The notes below the pieces were generated by a model, which ran no database searches, had not been told where the DNA came from, and saw nothing but the letters and a program-made list of their open reading frames with translations. Shown here piece by piece: positions 1-10,926 of a stretch of 64,000 nucleotides of DNA. Each line of letters begins with the position of its first letter. Position 1 is the stretch's first letter. The DNA is taken from positions 84,501 through 148,500 of the forward strand of contig JAPVLO010000040.1 of the NCBI GenBank assembly GCA_027257055.1. Direction: 5' to 3'. A program made the position numbers and the translations under genes. This DNA is from Cephalopachus bancanus (lineage: Eukaryota; Chordata; Mammalia; Primates; Tarsiidae).

Positions 1-58
1 GAGGATTGCTTGAGCCCAAGTGTTCGAATCTAGCTTGGGCAACATAGCAAGACCATGT
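1..58 (+). mobile_element. Alu left-monomer 3' part, cut by the window edge
   Basis: The sequence follows the end of an Alu left monomer: a GGATTGCTTGAGCCCA-like segment, a degraded TTCGA B-box region, then GGGCAACATAGCAAGACC. It runs directly into the purine tract at 59, which probably grew from its A-tail. The beginning lies outside the window, so a free left monomer cannot be told from a full Alu. Confidence 0.75.
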
Positions 59-416
59 TGGAAAGAAGGAAAGTAAGGAAGGAAGGAAGGAAGGAAGGAA
101 GGAAGGAAGGAAGGAAGGAAGGAAGGAAGGAAGGAAGGAGGGAGGGAGGGAGGAAGAAAGGAAAAGAGAGGGAGGGAGGGAGGAATAGGAGGAGAGGAAG
201 GAAGGAACAAAGGAAGGAAGGAAAGAAGGGAGGGAGGAAGGGAGGAAAGAGAAAAAGAGAGACAGAAAAAAGAGACAGAGAGGGAGGGTGGGGAAAGGAA
301 GGGAGGGAAATAAATAAAGAGAAAGAAAGAAAGATTGAAAGGGGGAGAAAGAGAGAAAAGGGAGAGAGAGAGAAAACAGAGAGTAAAAGATAAAAGAGAC
401 AGAGAGGGAGGGAAGG

Positions 417-473
<57 letters not shown>

Positions 474-478
474 AGAAA
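59..478. repeat. GGAA/GA-rich polypurine microsatellite
   Basis: About 420 bases are almost pure purine on the + strand. A near-perfect (GGAA)n block (roughly 76-137) is followed by degenerate GGGA/GAAA units and an uninterrupted (GA)n block (about 420-472). It starts at the end of an Alu monomer, the usual way such tracts arise from A-tails. Open frames on both strands here only translate the repeat and are not genes. Confidence 0.95.
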
Positions 479-539
479 GAAAGAAATGCCCATAAAGAAA
501 AATCGATTCATCATTCCCATTGCTCTCCCCTGGCCCAAG

Positions 540-744
540 GTGCCACCCCATCTCTCACCTGCATCAGTGGCATAGCCTCTAAATCATTTCCTTGTTGTCA
601 TTTCCCCCCTCTGTAGCCAAATTCCAGAGTATTCTTTAAAATTATAGATCTGTTCATGTCATTTTCCCAAAACATTAATCTTCAGAATAAAATTCAATAT
701 CTTTAGAATGTGTTACATGTCTGATATAATTTTGCACCATCTTA
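540..744 (+). mobile_element. L2 LINE 3' fragment, first half
   Basis: Degraded match to the L2 3' region, with phrases equivalent to 'aaaattcaatatct' and 'gatataattttgcaccat' in the right order. It resumes at 1074 after an Alu insertion. Identity is low, as expected for a mammal-wide LINE; the family call is from memory. Confidence 0.5.
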
Positions 745-757
745 TCCCTGAATTTTT

Positions 758-1073
758 AATGTTGCTGTTGTTGTTGCTGATTGCTTTTTTGGAGTTGGAG
801 TCTCACTCTGTCACCCAGGCTCAAGTGCAGTGGTATGCTCATGGCCACTGCAGCCTCAACTTGCTGGGCTTAAGTGATCCTTCCGCCTCAGCTTTCCAAG
901 TAGCTGGAACTAACGATGCACGCCACGACGCTCAGATAATTTTTTGTAATTTATTGTAGAGAAGAGATCTCACCAAGCTGCTCAGGCTGGTCTCAAATGC
1001 CCAGCCTCAGGCAGTCCTCTGGCCTCGGCCTCCCAAAGTGCTGGGATTACAGGCTGAGCCACTGCGCCCAACC
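758..1073 (-). mobile_element. Older dimeric Alu inserted in L2
   Basis: Reverse-strand Alu starting with the T-run and GGAGTTGGAGTCTCACTCTG, and ending near GGATTACAGGCTGAGCCACTG. An imperfect duplication flanks it: ATCCCTGAATTTTT at 744-757 and ATCCCTGAGTTTTT at 1074-1087. Its B-box area lacks the T-arm-like hairpin of the young subfamily, so it is an earlier insertion. Confidence 0.88.
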
Positions 1074-1450
1074 ATCCCTGAGTTTTTCTACTCACCTCCT
1101 ACTGACCTGCTCCTTATTCATTGCACTCCAACCACCATGGCCATCTTGCTTTGCTTTTAAACTAGCAGGCGTGTTCCTACTCTAGAGCTTTCTACTTGTC
1201 CTACCTTCTGCTTAGAACATTCGTTTGCAGGGCTTGCTCTCTCAATTCACAGGTTTACAGGAAAAGATCATATTCTCAGAGAAGCTTGCTCTGGCCATCA
1301 GATCTAGAACAGCTTCCTGCCTCCCCACCCTCTCTTGCTTTTGTCACTCTTCGGGTCATTTCTCTGCTTTATTTTTCTTCATTACAATAGTTTGTCACTT
1401 TGATCTCAAACTCACACAGTAACGTAAACTCTAAGAGGACAGAGGTTTTT
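1074..1450 (+). mobile_element. L2 LINE 3' fragment, second half
   Basis: Continues the L2 copy interrupted at 744. It shows the expected run of L2 3' landmarks in order: 'tgcactccaaccaccatggcc', then 'cttctgcttagaaca', a 'tctcagagaagc' segment, and the late 'actctaagaggacagag' segment. It ends in a T/G-rich tract. Confidence 0.55.
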
Positions 1451-2505
1451 TTGTTTTGTTTTGTTTTTTGTTCTATATTATATCCTACATGTTTGGAACA
1501 GTTTGGATCCTAATAAGGGAGATAACAGCTAGCTAGCTAGTGAGATGGTAGGTAGATAGATAATATATTTAGATTCATATTCATGTTGAATGAATGAATG
1601 AATGTGACCTCTGAATGGGTAAAAGCGCACAGGTGGAGCTATAGCCACAGTGTGCTGCCTTCCTGGCCACTCTGGGTAATTGGAACTGCTCCAGAATGTC
1701 AATCAAGAATTCTCTCGGCTGCAGCTAACAAGGAGCAGACCTCTATCTAACAACAAGACCTTTTGGAATCAGGTCTCCCTGGGCCCTTCTAAAATAACAC
1801 AGATACAGTGCAGTCAAAACAGCCTGCAAAAACAACGTTTATAACTCTCTTTACAACCAAAGTCTATCACAGGAAATGCCGAGCAAACATATATAAATAA
1901 AAATAAATCCTCAGATTTATCTGCAGAGACTGTAACAACCTAATAAGGTTTCTCCAGCAAAAGCAGGACAGGCAGAGTGGGTAAACCACCCTCAATTTCT
2001 TCTTTCCAATCCGCATATAAAGGCAATTCTTTCTTGTTTCCAGCTGGGGCCTTTTCCAGTCACACCTAAGTGGCTCTAACTACTTTAGATTGAAGGCAAG
2101 AAGGGAAGAAACCATGGCTTACATTGCTGAATTCTCCATTGCACATAGTATAATTGGTCTTATCCAGGCATTGCATCCTTATCCTGTCACTATTGAGATT
2201 GGTCTAATCTACCTCTGCCAGAACACTTAGCAATAAAAATCTCAAAAGAAAAGAAATATATATATATATATATACATGTATATGTGGACACTCCCCCACC
2301 CCACACACACACATGTACACACATTTGTGCACAATCCTACTTCAGGTAGAAAGAAATTTTTTTTAAAAAAGAAACTAAATTTTAGCTACCTCAGTTTTCA
2401 GCTCATTTTTATTACATGAGCCTTAACCATATATGATAGTTCTAATAAAAGATTCTAGTCTCCTTCTCTGTGTTTGAGTCTCTAAATCTTCAGTGTCCTC
2501 AATAT
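1451..2505. other. Unassigned intergenic sequence
   Basis: No gene, RNA or confidently named repeat seen. It holds short microsatellites: AGCT x4 near 1528, GAAT units at 1587-1604, (TA)n near 2253-2275 and a short CA tract near 2298. Confidence 0.6.
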
Positions 2506-2515
2506 ACAAATAATG

Positions 2516-5310
2516 AAACTCCCCAGGTTAAAACAAGAAGACACTGAGACACTAAATAGGCCCATAACAACCCAGGAAATTGACTCTGTCATACAAAAAC
2601 TACCTACAAAAAAAAGCCCTGAACTGGATGGCTTTCCAGCAGAATTCTACAAAACATGCAAGGAGGAGCTGATACTAATCCTATTGAAAGTATTCTAGGC
2701 AATTGAGAAAGATGGAATTCTCCCCAAATCATTTTATGAAGTTAACATCACACAGATACCCAACCGGGTAAAGATCCAACAAAGAAAGAGACCAACAGGC
2801 CAATATCCCTTATGAACATAGGTGCAAAAATCCTCAAGAAGATTCTAGCAAATTGGATCCAAAAACACATCTCAAATATCATCCACCAGCCGGGCTCAGT
2901 GGCTCAGCCTGTAATCTCGTGCCTTTGGGAGGCTGAGGTGAGTGGATTGCCTGAGCCCGCGGGTTCGAGACCCGCCTGGGCAGTGAGACCTCATCTCTAC
3001 AATAAATCAAAAAATCAGCCGGGCATGGTAGTGCATGCCTGTAATTCCAGCTACTCGGAAGGCTGAGGCGGAAGGATCGCCGGAGCCCAGCAGGTCGAGG
3101 CTGCGGTGGCCGGGAGCGGCCACTGCACTTCAGTCTGGGCAACAGAGTGAGACTCCAACTCAAAAAAATATATATATATATCATCCACCATGACCAAGTA
3201 GGCTTCATCCCCAGGATGCAGGACTGGTTCAACACTCACAAAACCATAAATGTCATTAAACACATCAACAGATGTAAAAGCAAGAACCACATGATTATCT
3301 CATTAGATGCAGAAAAAGCTTTTGATAAAATCCAGCATCCCTTCTTGATGAAAACCCTCAAACATCTAGGTATAGAAGGAACACACCTCAAAATAGTAAG
3401 TGCCATCTATGACAAACCCACAGCTAGTGTATTGCTAAATGATCAGAACCTAGAACCATTTCCCCTGAAAACTGGAACAAGACAAGGTTGTCCACTCTCA
3501 CTCCTCTTGTTCAATGTTGTGTTGGAAGTCCTAGCTCAGGTAATTAGACAAGAGAAGGAAATCAGGGGTTTCCAAATAGGAAAAGAGGAAGTCAAGTTAT
3601 CCCTCTTTGCTCATGATATGATCCTATACCCTGAAAATCCAAGAGAATCTGTCAAAACCCTACTTGCACTGATAAAGGACTTAGGGAAGGTCTCAGGTTA
3701 CAAAATAAATGTGCAAAAGACAGTTGCATTTCTCTACACCAACAACAAGCAGGCAGAGACCCAAATAAAAAGCACAGAACCATTCACAATAGCCACCCAA
3801 AAAAATGAAATACCTCGGCATCTTCCTAACCAAAGTGAAAGACCTTTACAATGAGAACTACAAAACACTGCTCAAAGAAATCCAAGAAGACACAAACAAA
3901 TGGAAAAATAGCCCATGCTCATGGATAGGAAGAATCAGCATCGTTAAGATGTCCATCTTACCAAAGGCAATCTAAAGATTCAATGCAATACCCATTAAAT
4001 TACCAACATCATTCTTCTCAGACCTGGAATTGGCAATACAGAAATTTATATGGAAACATAAACAACCACGAATAGCCAAAACAATCCTTAGCAAAAGAAA
4101 CAGAGGGAGGTATCACACTTCCAGACATCAAACTTTAGTATAAGGCTACCGTAATCAAAACAGCCTGGTACTGGTATAAGAACAGGCACATAGACCAATG
4201 GAACAGGATAGAGATTCCAAAAGCAAAGCCTCAATTCCTCAACCAACTCATCTTTGACAAACCTCTGGGGAGAGGAGAACCTATTCAGTAAATAGTGCTG
4301 GGAAAACTGGCTGAACAAATGCAGAAGATTGAAACAGGACCCCTACCTATCACCATACACAAAAATTAACTCTAAATGGATCAAAGACCTAAATGTAAAA
4401 CATCAAACTGTAAGAACCTTAGAAAATGCTGGAAACACTCTTATGGAAGTTGGAACTGGCAACCGATTCCTGATCAAAAGCCAAAGTGCCCAGGCCATAA
4501 GAGATAAAATAGACAAGTGGGACCTCATTAAACTGACAAGCTTATGCAAAGCCAAAGAAACCATCAAGAGAGCAAGGAGACAGCCCACAGAATGGGAAAA
4601 AATATTTGCCAACTGTATATCAGACAAAGGCCTAACATCTAGGATCTACAAGGAACTCAAATGTGCCAAAAGGAAAAAAAAAAACAAACAGCCCCTTTAA
4701 AAAGTGGGCAAAAGACATGAATAGACACTTCTCAAAAGAAGATATAGAGGCAATCAACAGATACATGAAAAAGTGCTCAGCCTCACTCATCATCAGAGAA
4801 ATGCAAATCAAAACCACATTGAGATACCACCTAACCCCTGTAAGAATGGCCATCATTAATAAAGCAAACAACAACAGATGCTGGCGAGGATGTAGAGAAA
4901 AAGGAACACTTCTACATTGCTGGTGGGAATGCAGAATAGTACAACCTCTTTGGAAGACAGTGTGGCAATTTCTGAAGGATCTAGAAATTGACCTTCCATA
5001 TGACCCAGCAATTCCCCTATTGGGAATATACCCGGAGGAACTCAAATATTTCTACAAAAACGATACCTGCACAAGTATGTTTGTAGCAGCTCTATTCACA
5101 GCAGCAAAAACATGGAAACAACTGTATTGCCCATCGAAGCTGAACTGGATAAAAAAAATGTGGTGCATATACACAATGGAATATCATGCAGTCATAAAGG
5201 ACAAATATATGGACTTTGCAGCAAATAGGATGGATTTGGAGTCGATCATACTCAGTGATTTATCACAGAAACAAAGAACTGAGTTCCTTATGTTCTCACT
5301 CATAAGGTGA
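2516..5310 (+). pseudogene. L1 ORF2 remnant (reverse transcriptase and C-terminal Cys domain)
   Basis: ORF2 encodes the L1 endonuclease/reverse transcriptase. Here the endonuclease is missing through 5' truncation. RT blocks are recognisable: [12 protein letters not shown] near 2600, [17 protein letters not shown] near 3285-3345 and GTRQGCPLS near 3475. The catalytic FADD motif reads FAHD (3606-3617), an Asp-to-His change at a metal ligand. Further on, [10 protein letters not shown] and [11 protein letters not shown] blocks follow, then the C-terminal Cys/His region CWRGC...HCWWEC near 4880-4935. The frame is broken by stops (for example after 2695), by the Alu, and by frame changes near 3800 and in the A-run near 4675. 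It cannot make a working protein. Confidence 0.93.
2889..3177 (+). mobile_element. Young Alu (short-linker type) in L1 ORF2
   Basis: Complete dimeric Alu with left arm, A-rich linker, right arm and a short A/TA tail, flanked by the exact 13-bp duplication ATATCATCCACCA (2876-2888 and 3178-3190). The left arm holds the hairpin GCGGG-TTCGAGA-CCCGC (2959-2975) and the B box GGTTCGAGACC. After GGGCA it lacks the ACTTG present in the copies at 10623 and 38897. Confidence 0.97.
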
Positions 5311-5512
5311 CCTTGAACAATTGTAATGCTATAAGAAAGTGATTGGCAGTAGGGGAAAACTGTTAGGGAAGGGGGTGGGACTGGCAGTTGATGGAAACTG
5401 CTACGGGAGGGAAGGGCATACCTTGCCAACAAGGGTACCTGCATGGTCATTGTTTGTATACATAACCCTGAATTGTACCCCACATCTTTATAATAAATAT
5501 ATAACTTTAAAT

Positions 5513-5550
<38 letters not shown>
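5513..5550. repeat. (TA)n(CA)n tail of the L1
   Basis: Alternating TA then CA dinucleotides directly after the AATAAA-like end of the L1 3' UTR. They replace the usual poly(A) and abut the 3' target duplication, so they probably evolved from the L1 A-tail. Confidence 0.9.
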
Positions 5551-5552
<2 letters not shown>

Positions 5553-5559
5553 AATAATG

Positions 5560-6879
5560 TCTTACTTTTCAAAGGTCTGTCCTAAGCACTGTTTGCATAC
5601 TACTAACTGTTGCCTGAACTCACCTTTTGTCATTCACCCTTAATATCCAACACAACAAGGAAGTTGTTCTACTTCAAAATCCAGTCTGCCTCAGTTCATC
5701 AAAAGAGTACCAGGCTCTGACTAGCAATGTTCCAAAATATAGCACCACAAATAATAGATTCTTTCAAACCATGGTTTATTCTGCAAAAGAACAAAATTGT
5801 AGGTCAGAAAGAGTAAAGGAGGGTACAGTGATGCACAGTAGGAATAGAGGGTATTTGGAAAATTAGTTTGGAAGAAACAGAAAATTTGAATAGAAATACA
5901 AAGGCCTTGGGACATATTCCTGAGTCTGCTAGGGTTGGCCAAGGGGCAGTGGGTTACTAATGCCACAATGGAGGAAAGGAATAGAGGTCAACAATACCTC
6001 AATGGATGAGTAAAAATTACTGGATAAATGCTCCCTTGCCAAATTACTAATGTTTTCTCTGAGGACAGTGGTAGACTCCCATGATTTAAGGCAGCCCCAG
6101 CCATCATGAGATTAGAGTTGAGTTGAGGTGGCAACTTAAAAGAAAGCTGGCAATTTTAATACCGTTATCTCTAGCAAGGCTTTTATTACGTATAATGCTT
6201 CTTAGGAGTTCTAGTCAACATAATAGACTGAGCTGACATAGGAATTCACTCTCTCTTCCTGAGTTAAAGCAAATAGACTGCTGGATAAAGCCTAACAAAA
6301 CTTTGCTATTTTTCCATACATAATATGAAGTTAATCCAATAAAGGGATAAAGAGCAAGCACACCGGTGAAGAGATGCGAATACTAAAGAACTTATGGGGA
6401 AATCAAGACCAATATAAAATGCAAAGCCTCTGAGATGGGTATTAGCATCAGGAAACATCAAGGAGTACAGTGCAGGCCATGACTCCTGTGAACACTGGAG
6501 CTAGCTGCTGAAGATCAAAATCATAAATGTCCAGTCTTCACGTGATATGGGAAACAAACTCTCTATCCACTGGTCCAAGAAAGTAGCAAGAAAGCTGACA
6601 GTCATGCTTGATATGACCAAATGCAGAGCTGTTTTGTGAGAGTCTGTGAAATATCAATTCATACAGCTGCACATCAAAGAAACTATTAAGACAATTTTGT
6701 TTGTTTGTTTTAGGTTTTGTCTTATTTTCATCTTTGTATTGCTAAAGCTCACATTTCAGATTCAAGTGGGCCAACTGGACATTCAATTTTGGAGTGTTTG
6801 TGCAAAGACCATTTGCCATTTGCTTTCAATACCTTGTGGAGTTTTGTTGTTGTTGATGGTGTTGCCCTTATATTCAAAA
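5560..6879. other. Unassigned intergenic sequence
   Basis: AT-rich, with no gene or named repeat recognised on either strand. A short TTTG-rich tract lies near 6693-6716. The small open frames (about 80 codons) show no domain, signal peptide or codon bias that I can see. Confidence 0.55.
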
Positions 6880-7205
6880 GATACATAAGCAGTACAGGTA
6901 TATTGAGTTATGGTGAGGTTTGGGCTCCTACTGAGTCAGTCACTTAGGTAGTGGCCATGGTACCCAACAGGTAGTTATTCAGCCCTTAACGCTCCTCTCT
7001 CTCTACCTTCTCGGAAGTTCCCACTGGTTGTTTTCCCCATCCTCAAACACATGTGTATTCAGTGTTTAGCTCACACTTATAAATGAGAATATGGGGTATT
7101 CAGTTTTGTTCCTGTTTCACTTTGGATGCTGGTCTCTAGCTGAATCCATGCTGCTACAAAGGACATGATTTTGTTCTCTTCTGGGCTGAGTAGTATTCCA
7201 TAGCC
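6880..7205 (-). mobile_element. 5'-truncated L1 3' end, reverse strand
   Basis: Read on the minus strand this is the classic L1 3' UTR. On the + strand the markers are GGTATATTGAGTTATGGTGAGG, then CACTTAGGTAGTGGCCATGG, TTTAGCTCACACTTATAAATGAG, CTGCTACAAAGGACATGATTTTG and GTAGTATTCCATAG, each split across short mismatches. It resembles L1PB/L1MA-type ends and is unlike the 3' end of the L1 at 2516. Confidence 0.85.
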
Positions 7206-7579
7206 AACCAGAAACAGCTGGTGTACACCTCTCTCACAAAGAACCATAATAGGGAGTGAGTCTTTACACTTAAAGCAGGATGAGAAATGAGAAGTAACAC
7301 ACCCCTTGAACTCAACAGATAAGCAATGAGTTCTACAAAAATTAATATTTAAAAACTTCTCCCAGATCAATAAGATCTATACTTTCTCAGCCCTCTAATC
7401 CAGAGAAAAACACAGATTTGTCTGAAGGGACAGATTTCCAATAGACCTAACACTTCCGGAAGATGAGTTCACAGTGGAAACTTACAAACCACAGTAGGAC
7501 AGCAGCCCCCATGAGGGACAATCAGCAGAGGCTACAAATGGGAAAATATGTGCCCAAGAACTAAAGATAATGTATTCAT
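7206..7579. other. Unassigned sequence
   Basis: No repeat family or gene recognised. It directly follows the antisense L1 end and may include more decayed transposon sequence. Confidence 0.4.
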
Positions 7580-7760
7580 GAAATCAGCAAATATTTATAG
7601 AGCACCTACTACATGTAAAGCACTATTTTACACATGGAGCTATATCAGCAAGCAAAATAGACAAAAATCCTTGCTTGTATGCAGTTTATACTGTAAAAAT
7701 CTAAAAGATATTTGAAAATAAGCATCCAGGGAGAACATAAAACTAATGAATTATCTATAA
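7580..7760 (+). repeat. Ancient dispersed repeat ('gagcacctacta..gcactgtt' type)
   Basis: Contains AAATATTTATAGAGCACC, then a GCACTATTTTACA segment and GCAAGCAAAATAGACAAAAATCC. This order recurs in several places in this window (see 19410, 36870, 45235, 63150) and throughout mammalian genomes. I cannot name the family with certainty. Confidence 0.5.
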
Positions 7761-7999
7761 AGCATATGCTTTCTCCAAAAAACCCAAGGAGTCTCCTTGG
7801 ACTCAAAATTTAAGCAACATGTCTAATCTTCAGTGTATTAAGACACTTAATAAAATGAAAAAATACAATATAATGGTAAATATCATTCAGTTAGTGTTCA
7901 ATTCTAATTATATAGCCTAACCACTTGGATTTGGATTTGACTGTTTCCTCTGCATCCATCAGCAAATATCTTTTATATTTGAAACATAAGTGTGTATAG

Positions 8000-8255
8000 G
8001 GATTAAAGCATGGATTATAGAATTAGTCAAGCTGGGTTTGAGTATCACCTCTCCATTTACCAGTTGCAGAACCTTGGAAAGGTTGCTTAAACCACCCTAC
8101 TTGTTGCATAGTTTCGAAAAGCAGCAGACACTAGAATATAACTCATGGGGTTCTTAGGATTCATGTTATATGGCACAATGATTTCACCTATTTAAAGCAC
8201 TTAGTAGTATCTGGCATATAAGTAACCAATAATTATTTACTGTTATTATTGTAAC
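8000..8255 (+). mobile_element. MIR SINE
   Basis: The order of MIR landmarks is kept in decayed form: 'gctgggtttgagtatcac', 'catttaccagttgcagaacc', 'ttggaaaggttgcttaa', then 'aagcacttagtagtatctgg' and 'ataagtaaccaataattat'. Confidence 0.65.
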
Positions 8256-9245
8256 ATTTTGAAGCCAATTAAAACTTGTTCATAATAAACATTGATGCTT
8301 CCTGATTCTTTCTTCAAAAGATGAGACTCTTCATGTTCTGGGAGCTACCACCAGTCAAATCCTGAAATCTTTGCAACTCTTGTGAAATGTAGTCCTTCCC
8401 CCTTCCACAGACTGACAGGCTTAAAAAGAGAGGACTGCATTTGTTAAATTGCAGGATTATTTCAGAACCAGAGTAAGTAAAATATGTCCAATAAATTTTG
8501 ACCAACAATTTAACTGCAGTAGAGAAGAAAATGGTTCAGACATGCGATTTGGAACGATTTAGGGATAAAGCTCCTTTGAAATGTACATCCATTCTGTCCT
8601 TTAATACCTCCCGAAGGTTGATTAACTCACTAAGCTGGGTTTTATGAGAAAGCCCCTGCGATATCTGTGGGTGAAGTCATGCTGAAAATGACAGAGTGTG
8701 GCATTAAGGGCAGTTAATCTTACCTTGTGTCTGTTTGATGTCAGTAGAATTTGACATGCTAAGATGTGTTACCAGTGCCTAGTGAAGTCATCAGAAGCAA
8801 ACACATATGCCTTTTCTATAAGAAGAAAGATGCTATTGATCATGATGGTGATGGTGATGATACTGATGATGATGATAACAATATTGCTGACAGTGAAAAT
8901 AACTATTTCCTATTGAGGGGTTGAGGCTACATTGGTTTCTATACATGCATATTCTACTTTTATCCATAAACCCTTTGGACATGTAATAAAACTTATCTGT
9001 ATTTTACAGTTCAATAAATTAAGACTTAGAAGAAAGTTTAAGGCACACTATTAATTATGGCAAAATTATCATTCCCAACATGTTCACCCTGAGTGCAAAA
9101 ATTCTGCATGGAATCCACTGTAAAATCATAAAATCAGGAAATTCTGCAAATAGATTTCCTCTATGTTATTATTCTTTGGTTCAAAAAAGATGATATCAAG
9201 TGTAAGGAAAACATATTCAGCAATATTTATAAATATTTTAAAAAA
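8256..9245. other. Unassigned sequence with a (GAT)n microsatellite
   Basis: No gene seen. A GAT/GATGGT microsatellite lies at about 8838-8878. A very decayed MIR-like stretch may lie around 8940-9060, too weak to call. Confidence 0.5.
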
Positions 9246-9784
9246 CAGGTTTTAATAAGGTGCTTCCACTTGAAAAATTACTCTTGTGAATCTGATATTC
9301 CTTTGCTATATTATTTATCTATCTTGTCTACTTGGTTTCACAAACACTTCCCACAGTGTTCACTTGTCCCTAATAAAACAATGTGGCACTTGCATTATGA
9401 GCTCTCCATAATTAGGTTGACAGCCAGTAAAAATCATGTTAAGAGAGAGAAGTCTCAGCTTCCAAATTGTGATGGACATTTATTTGGACATTTGACAATA
9501 ATATTTGAGCGACTGGAGTACACAGCCTGATTACAGTTTACAATTGTTTAGCCAGCTGTCTCATTTTATTGCTGCCGGGTTTTATCTAGACACATATCTT
9601 AATCATTCTCGGGTTTTGTGGAAAGATTCCAAAGGGAATAAATAATGGGCCCACCATTCTTGCCTGGATGTTGTCAGATAAGATGACTGTCAGAGAGATG
9701 AAAGACACATAAGTGATAAGTTAATCCAACTACCTTCTTTAACAAAGTAATAAACTGCACCCCATAGAGAGGGTGTGATTTATT
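9246..9784. other. Non-repetitive stretch, possibly a conserved non-coding element
   Basis: No repeat signature is visible between about 9250 and 9650. The sequence has mixed composition, with homeobox-type TAAT cores and a CAGCTG E-box at 9555-9560. That is suggestive only, because conservation cannot be judged from a single sequence. Confidence 0.3.
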
Positions 9785-10050
9785 TAAGTTTGCCTTATTA
9801 GTCAGGATATGCAAGGTTATGCTGCAGCAACAAACAACTCTTCATTTTGAGGCTTATTTTTTAAAATTCATTTTCCTCCTATGCTATGTGACCCAAAAAG
9901 TTGCCAATCAGGTATCCAGGTCAACAAAACCCTCACCTCCATCCCTCCAGTAGGGACTTGCATTATCATCACAGTAAAGGATAAATATGATGCAAATTAA
10001 GTTTCTTCCATTGTGTTGGCATAAATCACATGCCCAATTTCAAAGAAAGA
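9785..10050 (+). repeat. Medium-reiterated repeat, family not assigned
   Basis: The opening TTAGTCAGGATATGCAAGG followed by TTATGCTGCAGCAACAAACAA is a widespread mammalian repeat phrase. A 'cataaatcacatgccc' segment falls at the expected later position. I do not recall the family name reliably. Confidence 0.5.
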
Positions 10051-10610
10051 AGAAAAGTGTGATTATGCCATGTACTCAGAAGAAAAAATCCAGAAATATT
10101 TGAGTTGCCATAATCCACAATAACTGTAATCATAATCACAAGTGTGACATGAGCATAAGATTCAGTGGAAGGCCTAATTTCAGCAGAGGTGAAAACCAGG
10201 AAAGATATTCTGTGGTAGACCTAGAAGTTCGGTGACAGAAGGCCAAGTAACAGGTAATATCTGAAGTGAGAAAGAAAGCTGACATAATATTCCTGTAATT
10301 TTTCCATTTGAGGCAAAGTCCTCTCTGGGTAGTTCAATATATCTTGATAGTTCAGGAGACAGGTGTCCAGTTCTGACACTTGATTGGGGAAAACCACACT
10401 AGAAAGAAAACAACACTAAAGTAAGTGGATTCTGAGGACTTCAACATAGGTCCAGAAAGGACTGGCAAATGGACAACCCAAATCAGGGTGGAAATATAGT
10501 GAAGGCTGTAACTAGAAAAGGTAGCAGTATTTATGATCCAAATTAAAGTGTACTGAGGATTAAAATGCTAAAAAATGAGGGTGGAAGGCGAAGAGTTGGA
10601 ATCAAAATAA
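10051..10610. other. Unassigned sequence
   Basis: Nothing recognised beyond AT-rich single-copy-looking DNA. Confidence 0.45.
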
Positions 10611-10622
10611 AGAATGGGTCAA

Positions 10623-10914
10623 GCCGGGATCGGTGGCTCAGCCTGTAATCCCGCGCCTTTGGTAGGCTGAAGTGAGTGGATTGCCTGAGCCCGCGGGTTC
10701 GAGACCCGCCTGGACAACTTGGTGAGACCTCATCTCTACAATAAAACAAAAAAAATTAGCCGGGTGTGGTGCGCGCAGCTGTAGTTCCAGTTACTTGGAA
10801 GGCTGAGGCGGAAGGATCGCCGGAGCCCAGCAGGTCGAGGCTGCGGTGGCTGGGAGCTGCCACTGTACTCCAGTCTGGGCAACAGAGTGAGACTCCAACT
10901 CAAAAAAAAAAAAA
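10623..10914 (+). mobile_element. Young Alu (long-linker type)
   Basis: Complete dimeric Alu with a pure A-tail, flanked by the exact 12-bp duplication AGAATGGGTCAA (10611-10622 and 10915-10926). The hairpin GCGGG-TTCGAGA-CCCGC lies at 10693-10709. This copy keeps ACTTG in the segment following the first-arm B box. Confidence 0.97.
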
Positions 10915-10926
10915 AGAATGGGTCAA

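Larger units (their letters stand above)
2516..5549 (+). mobile_element. 5'-truncated L1 with lineage-specific 3' end
   Basis: The element starts inside ORF2, just before the reverse transcriptase domain, and ends in a ~200-bp 3' UTR followed by a (TA)n(CA)n tail. It is flanked by the 10-bp duplication ACAAATAATG at 2506-2515 and 5550-5559, so both ends are defined. A young Alu sits inside at 2889-3177. The 3' UTR (from about 5340) recurs at 31649-31815 and, reversed, at 21441-21522, which marks it as one L1 lineage of this genome. The clean ends and good ORF2 similarity suggest a moderately young insertion. Confidence 0.93.

Noticed and set aside
30..616. Long open frames on both strands rich in Arg/Glu/Lys or Ser/Leu/Pro
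   Set aside because: They translate the GGAA/GA microsatellite and have no coding signature.
2959..2975. T-arm-like hairpin as a tRNA gene
   Set aside because: It sits in the Alu left arm; no acceptor, D or anticodon arms surround it.
2879..3235. 118-codon minus-strand open frame with a [21 protein letters not shown] protein
   Set aside because: It is the Alu antisense reading. The same peptide appears at 10736, 25540, 38866 and 43501 because the young Alus are alike.
4632..5045. 137-codon minus-strand open frame
   Set aside because: Shadow of L1 ORF2 on the opposite strand.
5371..5412. Canonical G-quadruplex in the L1 3' UTR
   Set aside because: G-runs are present but four runs with short loops are not found on inspection.
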